Assembly (NCBI RefSeq): GCF_022458985.1
Contig: NC_061771.1
Coordinates: forward strand, 27,582,001 to 27,646,000
Direction of reading: 5' to 3'
Length of the DNA stretch: 64,000 nucleotides
DNA from: Mugil cephalus
Lineage: Eukaryota > Chordata > Actinopteri > Mugiliformes > Mugilidae
Shown: positions 29,346-41,629 of the stretch, piece by piece
How the letters are laid out: each line of letters starts with the position of its first letter
How positions within the stretch are numbered: the stretch's first letter is position 1
The notes under the pieces: generated by a model
What the model was told of the DNA's origin: nothing
The model's input: only the letters and a program-made list of their open reading frames with translations
The model's database searches: none
Translations under genes and position numbers: made by a program

Positions 29346-30094
29346 CCGTAGCTCACGCATGTAACATCAAGGGGAAGAACCGGTGACTGGAAAAAAACAA
29401 CTGCGAGCTCCCCAATGACAACAAAAACAATGGCTGACGGGAGCAGCTCGCACGCCGGTGGAGAGCTGCGGCCCTCGGTGTGTGCACGGCGAACCCACCC
29501 GGCCCCCACCATCACCACCACCACCCTCTCCTCCTCCTCCTGCCTCCTTCATTTACTGCCCACGATTGGACTCTTGTGCACCGCGCACACACAAACAAAC
29601 AAACAAACAAACACCGAAACAACAGCTTTTGTTTCAAGGGCGTGTGGTGTCATTATCTGTTACATAACAACATCCTGCATGGCGTGCTCCATTATTCCAT
29701 TATATGTTTTAATGGGCATGACGCGGATGAATGAATAGATAAATTAAAACATATATAAATACTCTTAGTGGCTGTTTACGTAGGGGGGGGGGAAATAGCC
29801 GCAGTGACACGGCGGTGGGGACCGGGCTGGAGGATGCGGGGCTAGCCGGGGGATGCTACTAGCTTCTTAATAAGGGAGGGTGGGGGGGATGCTAATGCTA
29901 ATGTGCTAATGTTAGCAGGTTGGCTAGCTGACATGATGGTGTTTCCATCTGCGTGACGGAACAACAACTTTATAGTGATTTATTCGTTCGGGCGAGGGGC
30001 GAGGAGGAGGCAGTGTTTTGAAAGGATGGGGCGGCTGAGGAGGAAGAGGAGGAGGAGGAGGTGGTGGAGGAGGAAGGAGAGAGGGAGTGGAGGC

Positions 30095-30494
30095 TAGGGT
30101 GACCAGACGTCCCCGATTTCTGGGGACAGTCCCCGTATTTGGATGACCTGTCCCCCCGGCTAAAGCTGTCCCCGAAAATGTCCTCGATTTTAGCGTTTTA
30201 TGAATGAGGGGGGAAAAAAAAAAAAAAAAAATGTTGCGCGCAGACTACAACAACAACTGTTACGGTAGCCGCCGGATAGGAAACGCTTGTAGTGAGCGCG
30301 TTATGTGCCGGACTACAAGCATTACGGTAGCCCATTGGTAGCTATTGACATTACAGACACAGCAGTTTCAATGTGTTTTAAATGTGAATAAATGTCAAAA
30401 TAAGCCACACTTGTCACTTGTTTCTCTCTAATTCTAATTCTTTTTTTTTGGGGTAAACGTTCCCGGATTTTATTTGAGAAATCTGGTCACCTTA
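30095..30494. mobile_element. MITE with TAGGGTGACCAGA termini
   Basis: TAGGGTGACCAGA at 30095-30107 is inverted as TCTGGTCACCTTA at 30482-30494. Interior has GTCCCCG repeats and a poly-A run. No coding frame. It interrupts the GC-rich block upstream of akt3. Confidence 0.65.
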
Positions 30495-30865
30495 GCGGAG
30501 GGGGGGAAGGGGGGAGAGAGGAGAGGGGAGTCTGAGGCTGAGGCTGGGGCTGGGGCTGGGGGTGTCGTTCATCACGGAGATGGGCCGAGGCCAGGCGGAC
30601 GGACGGTCGGTCGGTCGGTTCGGTTTGACATTACTAGCCCTCCCCTCCCTCCATCCTCCCTCCCAGACTGGTGGCGAATGACGAAGCAGCAGCAGCAGCA
30701 GCAGCACCACCACCACCATGCTAACCAACTAGCATGCTAACCTCCGTTCCAGAAAACGACCCCCTTCACCACCGCCGCCTCCTCCCCTCAATCTATCCGT
30801 CTATTCCCACCCCCAAACACTTCACAGTATATTATCGTTATTATTATTAAAAATATATATTTCAC

Positions 30866-31240
30866 CTGGTGGTTGAAGAATGGTAGTGATACCCCCCTCC
30901 TCCTCCTTCCCCCTCCTCCTCCTCCTCCTCCTCCTCTTCTACGGGCACTGGAGCATCCAACGTCCGTTAACGGCAGGAGGACAGCGATGGATCCATAGCC
31001 GCGTCCGCACCGACGAAGCCGCGAAAGAGGTTTTATATTTCGGGTTCTTTTGTGTGTGTGTGTCCCCTCCAGACAGACAAGAGACTGCGGCGGCAGGCAG
31101 AGACCCAGACACCCAGACGGACGGACGGACGGATAGACGGATAGACCCGCTCCTGCTCCTCCGCAGCTCCGCCAGGAAACCTCGTTCACTCCGAGTCGGC
31201 GGCGCGTTCACGTCCAGCCAGATTTGACTGGGGAGGGCTC
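30866..31240 (-). promoter_or_regulatory. akt3: Candidate akt3 promoter and non-coding first exon
   Basis: A GC- and CpG-rich block (about 30.5-31.3 kb) lies upstream of the akt3 start codon exon. On the minus strand CCACCAG|GTGAAAT at 30866/30865 is a strong 5' splice site with no coding frame, as expected for an untranslated first exon. Vertebrate AKT3 genes do have such an exon. Exon limits and transcription start are inferred only. Confidence 0.3.
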
Positions 31241-31370
31241 CCGTTGCCTTCAGGGGCTGTGGGAAATCGGAGCGCTCGTACAACTAAAGGCTGTTTGATA
31301 GTACTGCGGGTCTAGACGCAGTAACCTACGCACGTTGCCTACACCTGTGTGAGACGTCAGTCTGTCTCGC

Positions 31371-31406
31371 TTCGTGACAACGCCACTGAAACGCTAGTCG
31401 GCGCTG

Positions 31407-31440
<34 letters not shown>

Positions 31441-31790
31441 CAGTCAGGTTAATTTTTTGTGTCCACAGTGGCTGAAACACGAGTCGTGCAAATGTTTGTA
31501 TCTCCAAACCTCCTCAGTTAACCTTAAGCCACAATTACGCTTCTGTGCATGGCTGCGCGAGGACCAAGAAGCAAGATATTTATATTTGTGCACTCGCCAG
31601 GACGTCCTACTTTGTACCAACTCCACCCAAACACTAGTCGATGCTGTGTCTTTTTTTACCAGTCAGGTTTCTTCCTGCTTCACTTTCAGCAATGGCAACT
31701 GAAACTTTCGCCTAAATTTTAGTCAAATTCAAACCAAAACATGAATCATACAAATGTCTCTATCTCCAAACCTCCTCAGTTAACCTTTCC
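31371..31790 (+). repeat. Diverged tandem duplication of about 245 bases
   Basis: Two units share ACGCTAGTCGGCGCTGTC / ACACTAGTCGATGCTGTG, a T run, CCAGTCAGGTT and ATCTCCAAACCTCCTCAGTT (ending near 31520 and 31780). The first unit has a 30-base T run at 31409-31438. Confidence 0.7.
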
Positions 31791-32099
31791 GATTCCTTAT
31801 TGATCCAAATCAATCGATTCGAAAACTACAGATATGGAGAAGCAGCAGGAAAAAATTACTAGTGTTTGGGTGATGGCAATGACCAGATAGCTAATATGTC
31901 CAATGTGGGACACTCTGTCCTCGTCTAAATCGAAAAAAGTGAGGACATTGTCGTCATGCCCAGAGCGGAAGCCACCAACCATAAAAGTAACTCAAAACAA
32001 ATTCTCTGATGAATTTTAATTTGTATGTTTTCTTTGATAAAAGGTAAAATACTGAAACTTAATTTGAACCAAAAACATTTTTTTAATAAGGTAAATTAA

Positions 32100-32440
32100 A
32101 GGACTTTTATCTCCTTCAAGACTTCTTCAAAGTATATTTTCAGTAGGAACGAGGAGTTCCCCAAGGCTCTATTCTCGGACCTTCGCTGTTCAGCATTTAC
32201 TGTTCTCGTTGTGGCTCAGATTGTTGAATATTATAATTAAATCTCGGCAGATTTATATCAACAACATCAGTATGAGTCGCTACAGTCCCACATAAGCACA
32301 TGGCTTAATGGATAAGAAGTGTCTGGATGGTTAAGAACGGACTGAAATAATAGTTTTTAACCCGAAGACAAATGAAAGTTGGTGTTCAGCTTCGATCATT
32401 AACTCAAACCTGAAATTCAAAAGCTTTAGTGCACACAAAA
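32100..32440 (+). mobile_element. Decayed LINE reverse-transcriptase fragment
   Basis: 32153-32200 translates to GVPQGSILGPSLFSIY, the conserved motif upstream of the catalytic YADD of non-LTR reverse transcriptases. Downstream is frameshifted. Related to the 28-29 kb array and to 34.13-34.41 kb. Confidence 0.65.
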
Positions 32441-33222
32441 GAACAGACACAACAACTAATTAATGAGCTTATGATAATAATAAAAAAAAACTCCATGCAT
32501 TTGTACAGTTTTATACAGGTGTTTCTATAAAATCAATCAGAGCTACAAGTTGCCCAATGAATCTCCATAAAGACCAGAAACTAAAAAAATAAATAGTATT
32601 GTCTATTTAGGGCTAAAATGCATTTTGCACGGTTCTATTTTTCTTATCCCACATTTGCTGCAACCCCCCAGTTATTTGAAAACCACTCAAGACTTTTCCA
32701 ACTGCTCCTGATTTTTAGGAAGTTAAATTATGCATCATTCTTCTGCTTAATCTACCCTGTTCCATATAAAAAGTCCTTTTCTCTATTGAAAAAAACGCAC
32801 TGTGCACGTCTTTCAGTCTACACCCGATACTTTATTGCGGTCGTATGCATCCAAAAACAACTTTCCCTGCAGCCATGTCTAGATGCGTGCACGTCTATAC
32901 TGGGAAATGAGAATCTACGGAGAACACGTGAACGCAGCATCTGTCTCCTCATGGCAACCGGGGCTTTTGTTGGTCCCCTGCTTTTGTTGTTCTCTCTCTC
33001 TCTCTCTCTCTCTCTCCCTCTGCTGGATTTATGTGTCTAGATTCAGTGAAGTTGTAATTCTCCTCCCCCCTGATCCACAGCAGATCCTGGGGGGGTTTCT
33101 TTTTTTAGCTGCAGGTGTGTCGTAAACCAGGAACGTGGACATTTTTTGCACGGCAGACAAAATACATTTTCAGACTCTATACTGTGTTATTCATTTATTT
33201 AGGCTTCACCAAAATGTATAGA

Positions 33223-33231
33223 CCCCCCCCC

Positions 33232-33262
<31 letters not shown>

Positions 33263-33265
33263 ACT
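33223..33265. repeat. Poly-C (26) followed by (CA)n
   Basis: 26 C then about eight CA units; the Pro-rich frames across it are artefacts. Confidence 0.9.
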
Positions 33266-34129
33266 TCCTCCCCTTCCTCCCCAGCCTTTCTGTGAATGGA
33301 TGCTTTGTTTGAGGATCCGGGTTCCAGTCTGGCTGTGTGGCTGTGGGAGGGATGATGATAATGCTGCCGCCGCCGCCGCTGCTGCTGCTGCTTTGCATTA
33401 ATCAATTACAGTCTGTGAAATAACAATTCAGCCCCAGCCTCAAGTCGGCTCTGAAGTGAGACAGTTGGGTGGTATGATATTGTTCAGAGGCGTCTGTTAC
33501 GATGTGCAGAACGTGGATTTATAAGCAATAGGTGCAAACTCATTCCTTGTTGATTAGTAATTTGAATTATTTGAGCAGATTCACTCTGGTGATTAGGGAC
33601 AAATATTTACTTATTTTTCTTTTACGTTCTGTGTAGAATAAGTGTTCATGCAAACAAGACAACAACAGCAAGATTAAATTCTAGTACTCCACACATTGTA
33701 ACACACAGCTTGTCACATCATTGAAAGTAAATAAAAATAATAATTAAAAAAGAAGCACTATCGAGATTTGAATTTGAAATCCACTTTTCCACTTTTTCAA
33801 GACTTTTCCGATCGCAAGTGCTTTTATTTTAAGACATTAAATGTATTTATCTTCTGTTACGTTTGCCTTCTTTTGTTTTAACTTGTTCTGCTTTACATTT
33901 TTCGCTTTTGATAATGCAATGTGCACGTATTTTATCTTTTACTTACTGTGTATCTGGTCCAGTTTCTTCAGTTGGAATGAATAACTCACGTGCCATTAAA
34001 AGGTAAACTTTAAAATCATCGCACTAGATGCAAACACACAACAAATACTCCTACATGGTCATGCACAGTGATGATATACTGCATATATATATTTTTACAG
34101 GTCCCTAATGTGCTTGAATAGAAGAATTT

Positions 34130-34420
34130 CAGGGCAATTTGTCCTCGTATTTTGATTTAAATCTAAAAGTGAGGACATCGTCGTCATGTCTGGAGCTGAA
34201 GCCAGGAATTTTTTAAAAAGAGGTCCAGTGTCCACCTGCCCCAACACACTTATAAATAAGGTGTTTTTTAATGACATCAACTTAGTTGGACATATTCACA
34301 AGAACAAGTACAAGACAAACAGGAAAACTGGGTTAGATTTTATATCTGAACATAAAACAATGATATGAGGAGTTCCCCAAGGCTCAATCCTCAGACCTCC
34401 ACCATTCAGCATTAAACAAA
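34130..34420 (+). mobile_element. Decayed LINE reverse-transcriptase fragment
   Basis: 34369 onward reads GVPQGSIL then decays; upstream text matches the 31.9-32.2 kb copy (AAAGTGAGGACATCGTCGTC). Truncated by an ATCT microsatellite. Confidence 0.6.
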
Positions 34421-34423
34421 CAA

Positions 34424-34572
<149 letters not shown>

Positions 34573-35122
34573 CCCAGTCTTCCGCTAACATCAGACACTG
34601 TGGTCATGAGAGAGAGTTTAGAGTTACTAGTGTCAGTTTGCTCTGTTGTCACAGTGTCCAGTGTTCGGTTTCTCTCGACTGGACGAAGAGACGAGACACT
34701 GGTGAAGAAATAAACTATAGAATCCAGTAAACCTGAATTAACTTCTCAAGTTACTGTATTTTAATATCCGGGATCAGTTCTTAGGAGTCCATCATCTGCC
34801 GGTAAGATATGATCCTCTTCTGCTTTTAAACTACAGAGGGTTGGGGTAATTCGCAGCCATTTTTACTTATTTATTTATTTTTACTTATATTATTTTTTTA
34901 GTTTCCTTAGGGTTCACTTACTTTTGTGACTCACTGATACACTAAATAATATTTAAAATCAGTAAAACTTGGAAAACAAAGATCACCTGCTGCCTTAACC
35001 TCCCGAGACCCAAGCATTTGTTTTGAATGCATCTTAATTTCTTTAAAATAAGATTAAGATTTTTATGTATTGTGGATTAGTAGGACCTAAGCTGACCCTC
35101 TTTGGACCTGGTTCAGACTGCG

Positions 35123-35214
35123 ATGGCTGGATCTGGTGTCGCTCTGAGGCTCCACGAGTTCAGAGAGTCTCTAGACTCCAAAGAGCTCGACGGACGACTT
35201 GTTTCAGCATCAAA
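35123..35214 (+). CDS. spmip3: spmip3 exon 1
   Basis: Start codon in ACTGCGATGG context; 30 codons ending RLVSAS plus two bases; donor AAA|GTGAGT. Confidence 0.75.
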
Positions 35215-37970
35215 GTGAGTGAATTGCCTCAAATGAAACCGGGGGGCGTTGATGTGTGTGAGTGAGATGTAAATGCTTTGAATCCTTAACATCAAATGTT
35301 CTGTACAAGTGCAGAACACTTTATAAGTAAGTATTTAAAAACCCTGCATGCAGAGTTGCGTAAGTTACAAAAGCCTTAAAATACTAGAAGGAAAGCTGTT
35401 AGAGCGCAGGTGACAAACATACGGTCCGTGGGCCAAAAGCGACCTCCCAGAGGGTCTAATCTGGCCCAAGGGATGAATTTCCAAAGTGCACAAATTACAC
35501 TGAAGACATCGACTGCAATTTTCCAATACAAGTGTCTGCTATTCATAGGTTTCACACAGTTTTAGTTGCACTTTAACTTTTTTTCTTAAGAAATGTCCAG
35601 TTGTTCATTACATGTTTTGTAAGTGTGCAGTCCATAGACCCCTTCATGGCTATGGGCCGTGACGTCACAATGTTAACAGAAGGGAAAACAGAGGGAAGCC
35701 TGAGGTTACTTTCAACCATGAAAATGTGGTCTTGCTGTATTTTTATTTTATTTTATTTATTTATTTATTTGGTGCCAAAACTGAAAAATCAAAAGCACTA
35801 ACTTGAAGTTTTGTCACATACCAGCCACTGCCACTCGTAGACAACTTTGGTTTGGCTTTGGCGATTAAAAGAAAGGACTCGAGTGAGACAATAAATGACA
35901 ATGTGCACACTTTATGTCAGATAAGATTAATATGTAATGTAACATCAGTTTCAGCCAGGACAACATTATGGATTAGACTAAATCCTGACTGAAATTACGT
36001 TAAATTAATAATTATTTGGGGGATTCTTGTTACATATTAATGCTAATGCTAACCTAGCTAACGCAACGTTACTTATGTGTTTCAGGGGTTTTCAAGCAGA
36101 AGATGCATTTACCATCCACAGTGTTTCCACTTACGTATTGTAATATCTCTGTTGGAGAGGTTTCTCCTGATAAAGACAGACCAGACCTTGTCCCATCTGT
36201 GTCCTCCTTTGGTCAAATCGTCCATCCAGTGAGTGAGAGTGTAGGGGTTAGAGAATATAGTCCCATCAGTCAGAGTCAACTTTTTAAAATAACACTCACG
36301 GTATCAGAGAGTGAGAGTATTAGTATATTCTCTAAAATATGCATTTTCCTCGTCCATTCTTACCAAAACAGTCCACTGAAATACGCTAACCGCCGTTTAC
36401 AGGCTATAGTGTTAGAGATGTTTGGCCTCCAGTTAAGCCCCGCCCCTCAATCATCAATATCAACATTGTTTACAAACCGTGAAGGTTCAGTGTAAACATG
36501 TTCATATTGTATGTCTTTGCACTAAATAGAAGGGGAACATTTGGACTTGTTGTTATTTATAGGTTAATATGTTGTTGTGTTGCTGGTCTGGCCCACTTCA
36601 AATTGGCCTGTGTGTGGCCCCCTAAACTAAAATGAGTTTGACACCACCACATTAGAAGGATGTTTCCTAATAAAGTTTAATTTAGCTCCTGCATTAGAGC
36701 TGATTTGTTGATTATTTTTTCTTTTCTGCAGACTCAAAGTCCAGTTAAGAAATAGTAATTCAAGTCATTCTTGTTTAAAATCACCAATAGCGCAGCAGCT
36801 TCCTTTAAATCACATTATTTCTTTAACATGTTTCCTCACATGTGAAACACTTTAATGTTTGTAATGTTTTCCTGGACCAACCTGGACTCTATTCTCTTCC
36901 TTTCTCTCCACAGATCATCCCGTACTGGGAGGGACGTGTGGGGATTATATCCAGGACAACTGGGCAGAGTTCATACCGTCCACTCGAGGGACAGTGGGTA
37001 AGAAAATATGTGACGTTCAAACCAGCGCGGAGAAGTGAATCATATTTAAATCGTCTCGAGACAATGCGACGTGCTACGGGCGTTCATTCATGTGGATTTA
37101 GACTTGGACCACCCACCCAGACCCCCACCCCATAGCAGTGACACCCCCTGATGGCAGGAGCCAAACAAAAAAAAAGAAAAGAAAAAAAAACACAAAAAAC
37201 AGTATTTGTTGACATGGCCTCCAAATTCACTAGATCCCAAACTGATCAAGTATCTGTGGGATGATACACAGAGAGAGGCCCCCTCCCCTCAACCGATAGG
37301 ACCCGAAAACCCCCCAACTAACAATATTCTGTTACCAGACACCACAGGACACTCAGAAGGTCCATGTCCATTCTCTGATGAGTCACAACTGTTTTGGAGG
37401 CGCAAAGAAGACCTACACAATATTAGGAAGGGGGTCATAATGTTATGCTTGATCAATGTATATGGTAATTTCCTGTCCTCTAGACTTAAAGACAGTCGGG
37501 TATTTTATCAGACAGGACATTCGATTTAACATTTCAGACAGTACATGAAAAGACCTTTGAGATATTCCCCCCAAAAAACTTTAATACAATTATTGATGCT
37601 TGATTGGTTTCTATATAAAGAATGTCCCTGTTATATAAACTGGATATAATGAATAATAAATAGATTTTTTTTTTTTTTTAGAGGTAGTATTTCTAGAGTC
37701 CAGTTCAGGTTAGTGATTATCTCTAGAGAGGAAACTCTAATTCATCCTGTGGCCCATGAAGATTGTTTAAAGTTTAAAGTTCTTCTGTCTCGTTGAAGGT
37801 CTCCGTTCCACCGTGACTCTCCTCAGCCTCTGAACCGTCGGCCTGAAACCTGCCAGCCGAGTTTTGACCTCGTCGCCCTGAGAGCTGTGAGTCTCCCCCG
37901 GGACCAGCGCCCCCCTCAGACGACCTACCAGGAGCACTTCGGACTCCAGTCCCCTCTCTTCCCTCAGTGA
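35123..37970 (+). CDS. spmip3: spmip3, C1orf100-like sperm microtubule inner protein, three exons, 115 residues
   Basis: Exons 35123-35214, 36914-36997 and 37799-37970 splice in frame (both introns phase 2; donors GTGAGT and GTAAGA; acceptors CAG and AAG). The start region MAGSGVALRLHEFRESLDSK and the block GRDVWGLYPGQLGRVHTVHS match human C1orf100 (MTAIRLREFIDRR ... [20 protein letters not shown]) in order and spacing. The C-terminus has a basic, Pro-rich TTYQEHFGLQSPLF segment like the ETTYRRDYSLPF of the human protein. Human C1orf100 lies at 1q44 near AKT3, so the position about 10 kb from akt3 supports orthology. SPMIP proteins line the lumen of sperm axonemal doublets. No signal peptide or membrane segment. 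The predicted protein is somewhat shorter than my recollection of the human one (about 146). Confidence 0.8.
36914..36997 (+). CDS. spmip3: spmip3 exon 2 (GRDVxGxYPGQLxR signature)
   Basis: 84 bases after the acceptor CTCCACAG; carries the signature. The longer open frame through this exon (36842-37135) is a different frame and is not used. Confidence 0.8.
37050..37470 (+). mobile_element. Tc1/mariner-like remnant (copy C) in spmip3 intron 2
   Basis: Contains PPNSLDPKLIKYLWDD near 37.21-37.26 kb, resembling the C-terminal DLNPIEHLWDEL motif of Tc1/mariner transposases, plus the CACCCACCCAGACCC block shared with the copies at 3.4, 22.8 and 40.5 kb. Frame closed by stops. Confidence 0.6.
37799..37970 (+). 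CDS. spmip3: spmip3 exon 3 and stop
   Basis: 172 bases ending LQSPLFPQ and TGA; the acceptor GTTGAAG is preceded by TTCTTCTGTCTCG. Confidence 0.72.
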
Positions 37971-40400
37971 CGCTGCTTATTCTTTTGATTTAATCATCTT
38001 TTAAATAAGTCAGATACAGAGAACTACACCCAACTGCATTCTGCTGGTTGTACATTTAAAGTAATCTTAATTGTTTCTGGATACTTTTAATTAACATGTT
38101 TAAAGGATCAAATGTTCCAACGTTTCGTTTAGTGAATTTTACACGTCTTCCGCTCAGTTTGATCTTTGACAATTTGTTTTTTCAACCAAATTTGCAAATT
38201 TGGAAACAGGATGTATCAACTTTAACTTCCTCTTTCACTCTATACCGGTGGGTGTCGAACATAGCTCGCACAACACAACACAGCAGCTGTGGACTTAGTC
38301 GCTGTGGCAACATAATGCTCAGTCTCCCGGACAGCCAAAACATTATGACCACCTTAGACATTAACAGCAATGGAGAAGGAGGTCAGATCTCACCCCACGA
38401 ACCCCCAATCGCAGCATACGACCTCCCACCCCTACCACACACCCAAAATGGGGAACCTTATTAACGCTGCAGTTGCTGGGTCTCAGACAACCTGCCAAAG
38501 GATTATGACGCTCGTTGGTGTGAGGGAATTATCTAGTGTCGTGAGATGGTGATGTATGTTGATTAGTCATACTTGGGTTTGAGTCCCATGTTGACAACGT
38601 AGCCCCCAAGTGCCTGTAACATTTCCCAGAGAATTTTCTAGTTTAGAGGTTATTTAGACTTCCCTCTGTTTTCTCGTTTTTCTGAAACGTCTGTGACTAT
38701 TTCTCAAAGTTTAGTTTTTTTCAATGTTGTGTTTCACTAAACATTTGTGAGGGAAAAAAAATGTGTTCACTTGTGTGAACCGTGTCATTGTTATTTGAAA
38801 ACTGAAATGGATGTATTACAGACATGTAAGGACATAATTTCACCACAAGATGTCTCAGTTTCTTCTCAGATCTGTTCGTTTATGTGAAGCTTTTTCTTTA
38901 ACTCCAAATGTCAGGACAAGTTTTCAAACTCAATTTTACAAGTTTTCTCAATTAATCCATTGCATTGACTTCTTGTGAGTTTTGTCTGTGTGGTCGATGT
39001 TCATTAAGCTCATGTCTTTAAGTTTTGAGTTGATATAATGGGACTACTGGAAAGTTTTTCATTTGACAAAAATATTATTAGAAAATAGAGATATACTTTG
39101 AAACACGGCTCAATAGGATAGAAGGATAGAAGTTGTTTCAGTACCAGGACTTTATTTATTTATATGATCTGGTCTTCTTCGGGTCCACACCTTACATACC
39201 TACATTACAACACACTACATGTCAAAACATACAACTTCATCAATTTACATTTATAAAACACAAATATTATGTAAATAATACATTTAAACCACAAGAAAAT
39301 AAAGAAGAAATTTTGAAAAAAATGAATTACATTCAGCCATTTCAGTTTAAATTTGGTACACTATAGGAAACATACATTAAAAGTAGAATACTAAGTAAAT
39401 CAATATGTTGAAGATATATTTATTAAAAGACAAAAAAAAGTCAAAGAAAAGATTGCACAACTTGTAGAAAGACACAATATTGTAAAACAGAGTACACCTT
39501 CTATTTCCACACTCATCTGCAGGCCAGTAGATGTCTCTGCACGTCCTTTTTAAATGATTTATTTTTAATTAGATTTCGAAACATTTTAAACTATTTCTGC
39601 ATGTTTTTTTGCCATGAGCTCGTCCTTAGACCGGAGACCACAGTATGACCATTACTGGTTAATCTAGTGTTCATGAGTATTACTACAATACATTATTTGG
39701 TTGAATTAAAAAATAAATTGTTTTTTTATGTTGCTAATGCAGCTAAAAAATGTTTCCATGGTTGAACGAATCCTTTCCTCAACAGTGAGCCAAGAAAGAC
39801 TAGAATGCAACTTTCCAGTTCAGCCCAGAACGAGTCTAGCAGCCCTGTTTGTGTGACTTGCAGTTTTCCAAAACGAGTTTTGGTGTTTTTGTTGAATCAA
39901 ATCTTCAATTTCTGTCAAGTTGCGAGATGGATCCATTTTTTTAACTTTTTAACTTTAAAACTTTTTCAAGAGTCAACATAAGGAACCTAAGAAGAAACAA
40001 AAGTGCTCTTAATTTAAAATGACAATTGATATGAATTTAGTTAAATTGATCTTGGAAATGTGAGTTAATTTAAAATAAAGTTTTCTTCAGTGGATAATGT
40101 TTGTTAATGAACAATTATTAATGAACCACCAAATGAACCACTGCCTCCTCTAGTGGCCACTTACAGTCACTGCATTTCTCAAATTACCCCAAAGAGTCAT
40201 CAAACCGGTATGAACACTTCAGAGTTTGGTTAAATGACAACCTGCAGAAATCAGGTTACACGTATGTTCTTCAGGCTCGTCAACATGAGATCTACTAGGA
40301 AATAACCTCACAGCAACTGTAGAGGCAGGAATTAAAGGACAGACGGGATGCCAAAGGAACAGGTCTGGTCAGAATTAAGGTATTTTTAGAACATGAATCA
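37971..40400. other. Intergenic, AT-rich, no gene seen
   Basis: No exon with splice sites and recognisable protein was found. A trace of the CAAAACATTATGACCACC repeat lies near 38.33 kb. Confidence 0.5.
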
Positions 40401-40660
40401 AAACTGAACAATAGACACAAACTGATCAGCCACAACATTATGAAAATAACATGAGAATAACATTTTAACCAATCTTTAGATAATTCAATGTTCTGCTGGG
40501 AAACTTTAGGACCTGGGATTCATTCATGTGGATGTTGCTTATATGTAGCACCCACCTAGACCAGACCAGGCACCCCCACCCATAGCAATGACGGTCCTTG
40601 ATGGCAGGCAAACACACAAAAATGCTCAAGAATGAGGATATCCACCATAGAGGCCCCTCC
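40400..40660 (+). mobile_element. Tc1/mariner-like remnant (copy D)
   Basis: ACTGATCAGCCACAACATTA, then CACCCACCTAGACCAGACCA and CTTGATGGCAGGC, in the same order as copies B and C. Confidence 0.6.
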
Positions 40661-40729
40661 CCTCCCCTCAGTTTGCAGTGTTAACTCCCAGCAGACGACA
40701 TGAGGCCGTGCACAACAAAGATATAGACC

Positions 40730-40925
40730 AAGGGTCAATTTCAGGCCAAGGACCTCAAATTGATGAAGAGATTAAGTAGGGGCGCCCTACCTGCTATATG
40801 TGTTCTATATTAAACTTTACCTACTGCCATTTATAAATATACATTATTATTATCATCATCATCATTTAAATATATTGAATTCATGTTAATGTGTACTTAA
40901 AGAAAATTAAATTTGTAGGGTAAAA

Positions 40926-40970
<45 letters not shown>

Positions 40971-41075
40971 TCATAAATATCCACTCAACCAAAGATTTTG
41001 CGACCCCCCTGCAGTACCTCTGTGGACCACCTAGGGGTTGCGGGCCCCCTGTTGAAGACCTATGATCTAGAATCT
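40730..41075 (-). mobile_element. Repeat with GGTCTTCAACAGGGGG end (minus copy)
   Basis: Inverted relative to copies at 46909-47250, 47295-47420 and 48040-48240; shares AACCAAAGATTTTGCGACCC and CCCCCTGTTGAAGACCTA. Holds a (TA)n(CA)n microsatellite at 40930-40970. Confidence 0.6.
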
Positions 41076-41629
41076 AGATCATCTAGATTCTAGATGACAA
41101 TGAGTGAAATATATGATTTATTTTTTACAACTTTATTTTATCAAGATGACACATCTCCGAGCTTAGACCTCCTACAGTCTGGCTGGATGCTTATTGGTGC
41201 AGACCAATTTTGCTGCACAAGAAGCTCATGGGGGCGTCTGTGGAAAAATGGGCACTGGTTTGAACCACCAGAGTTTGGACTGGGCCAATGGGAGGACGTG
41301 GGGACGTCTCGTCCTACAATCGGAGGCGCATCTTGTGAACAGGACAGGTTACTGTCTGGGGCCCCCAGGCCAGAAGGAAACTATAAACGTTTATGAAGTT
41401 ATTAGGAACTCAAGTCCAGGGACTGGACCACACCCCACATCATTGTGTTTACCATGCTCACCTATAAAGGAGATTCCCTCTCCTTTCTTTTCTTCCTCTT
41501 CCACCTTTCATTACAGGAAGCATGGAACAATGACCTGAAGCTTCCTCAGATGTGCCCCCACCCTGAGTGTCAGTCCCTGGGTTCCTCTACCATCATCTGT
41601 CTACACGTTCCACATCCTTCATGTCTTCC

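Noticed and set aside
36842..37135. 97-codon open frame over spmip3 exon 2
   Set aside because: Different frame from the one that matches C1orf100 and splices with exons 1 and 3.
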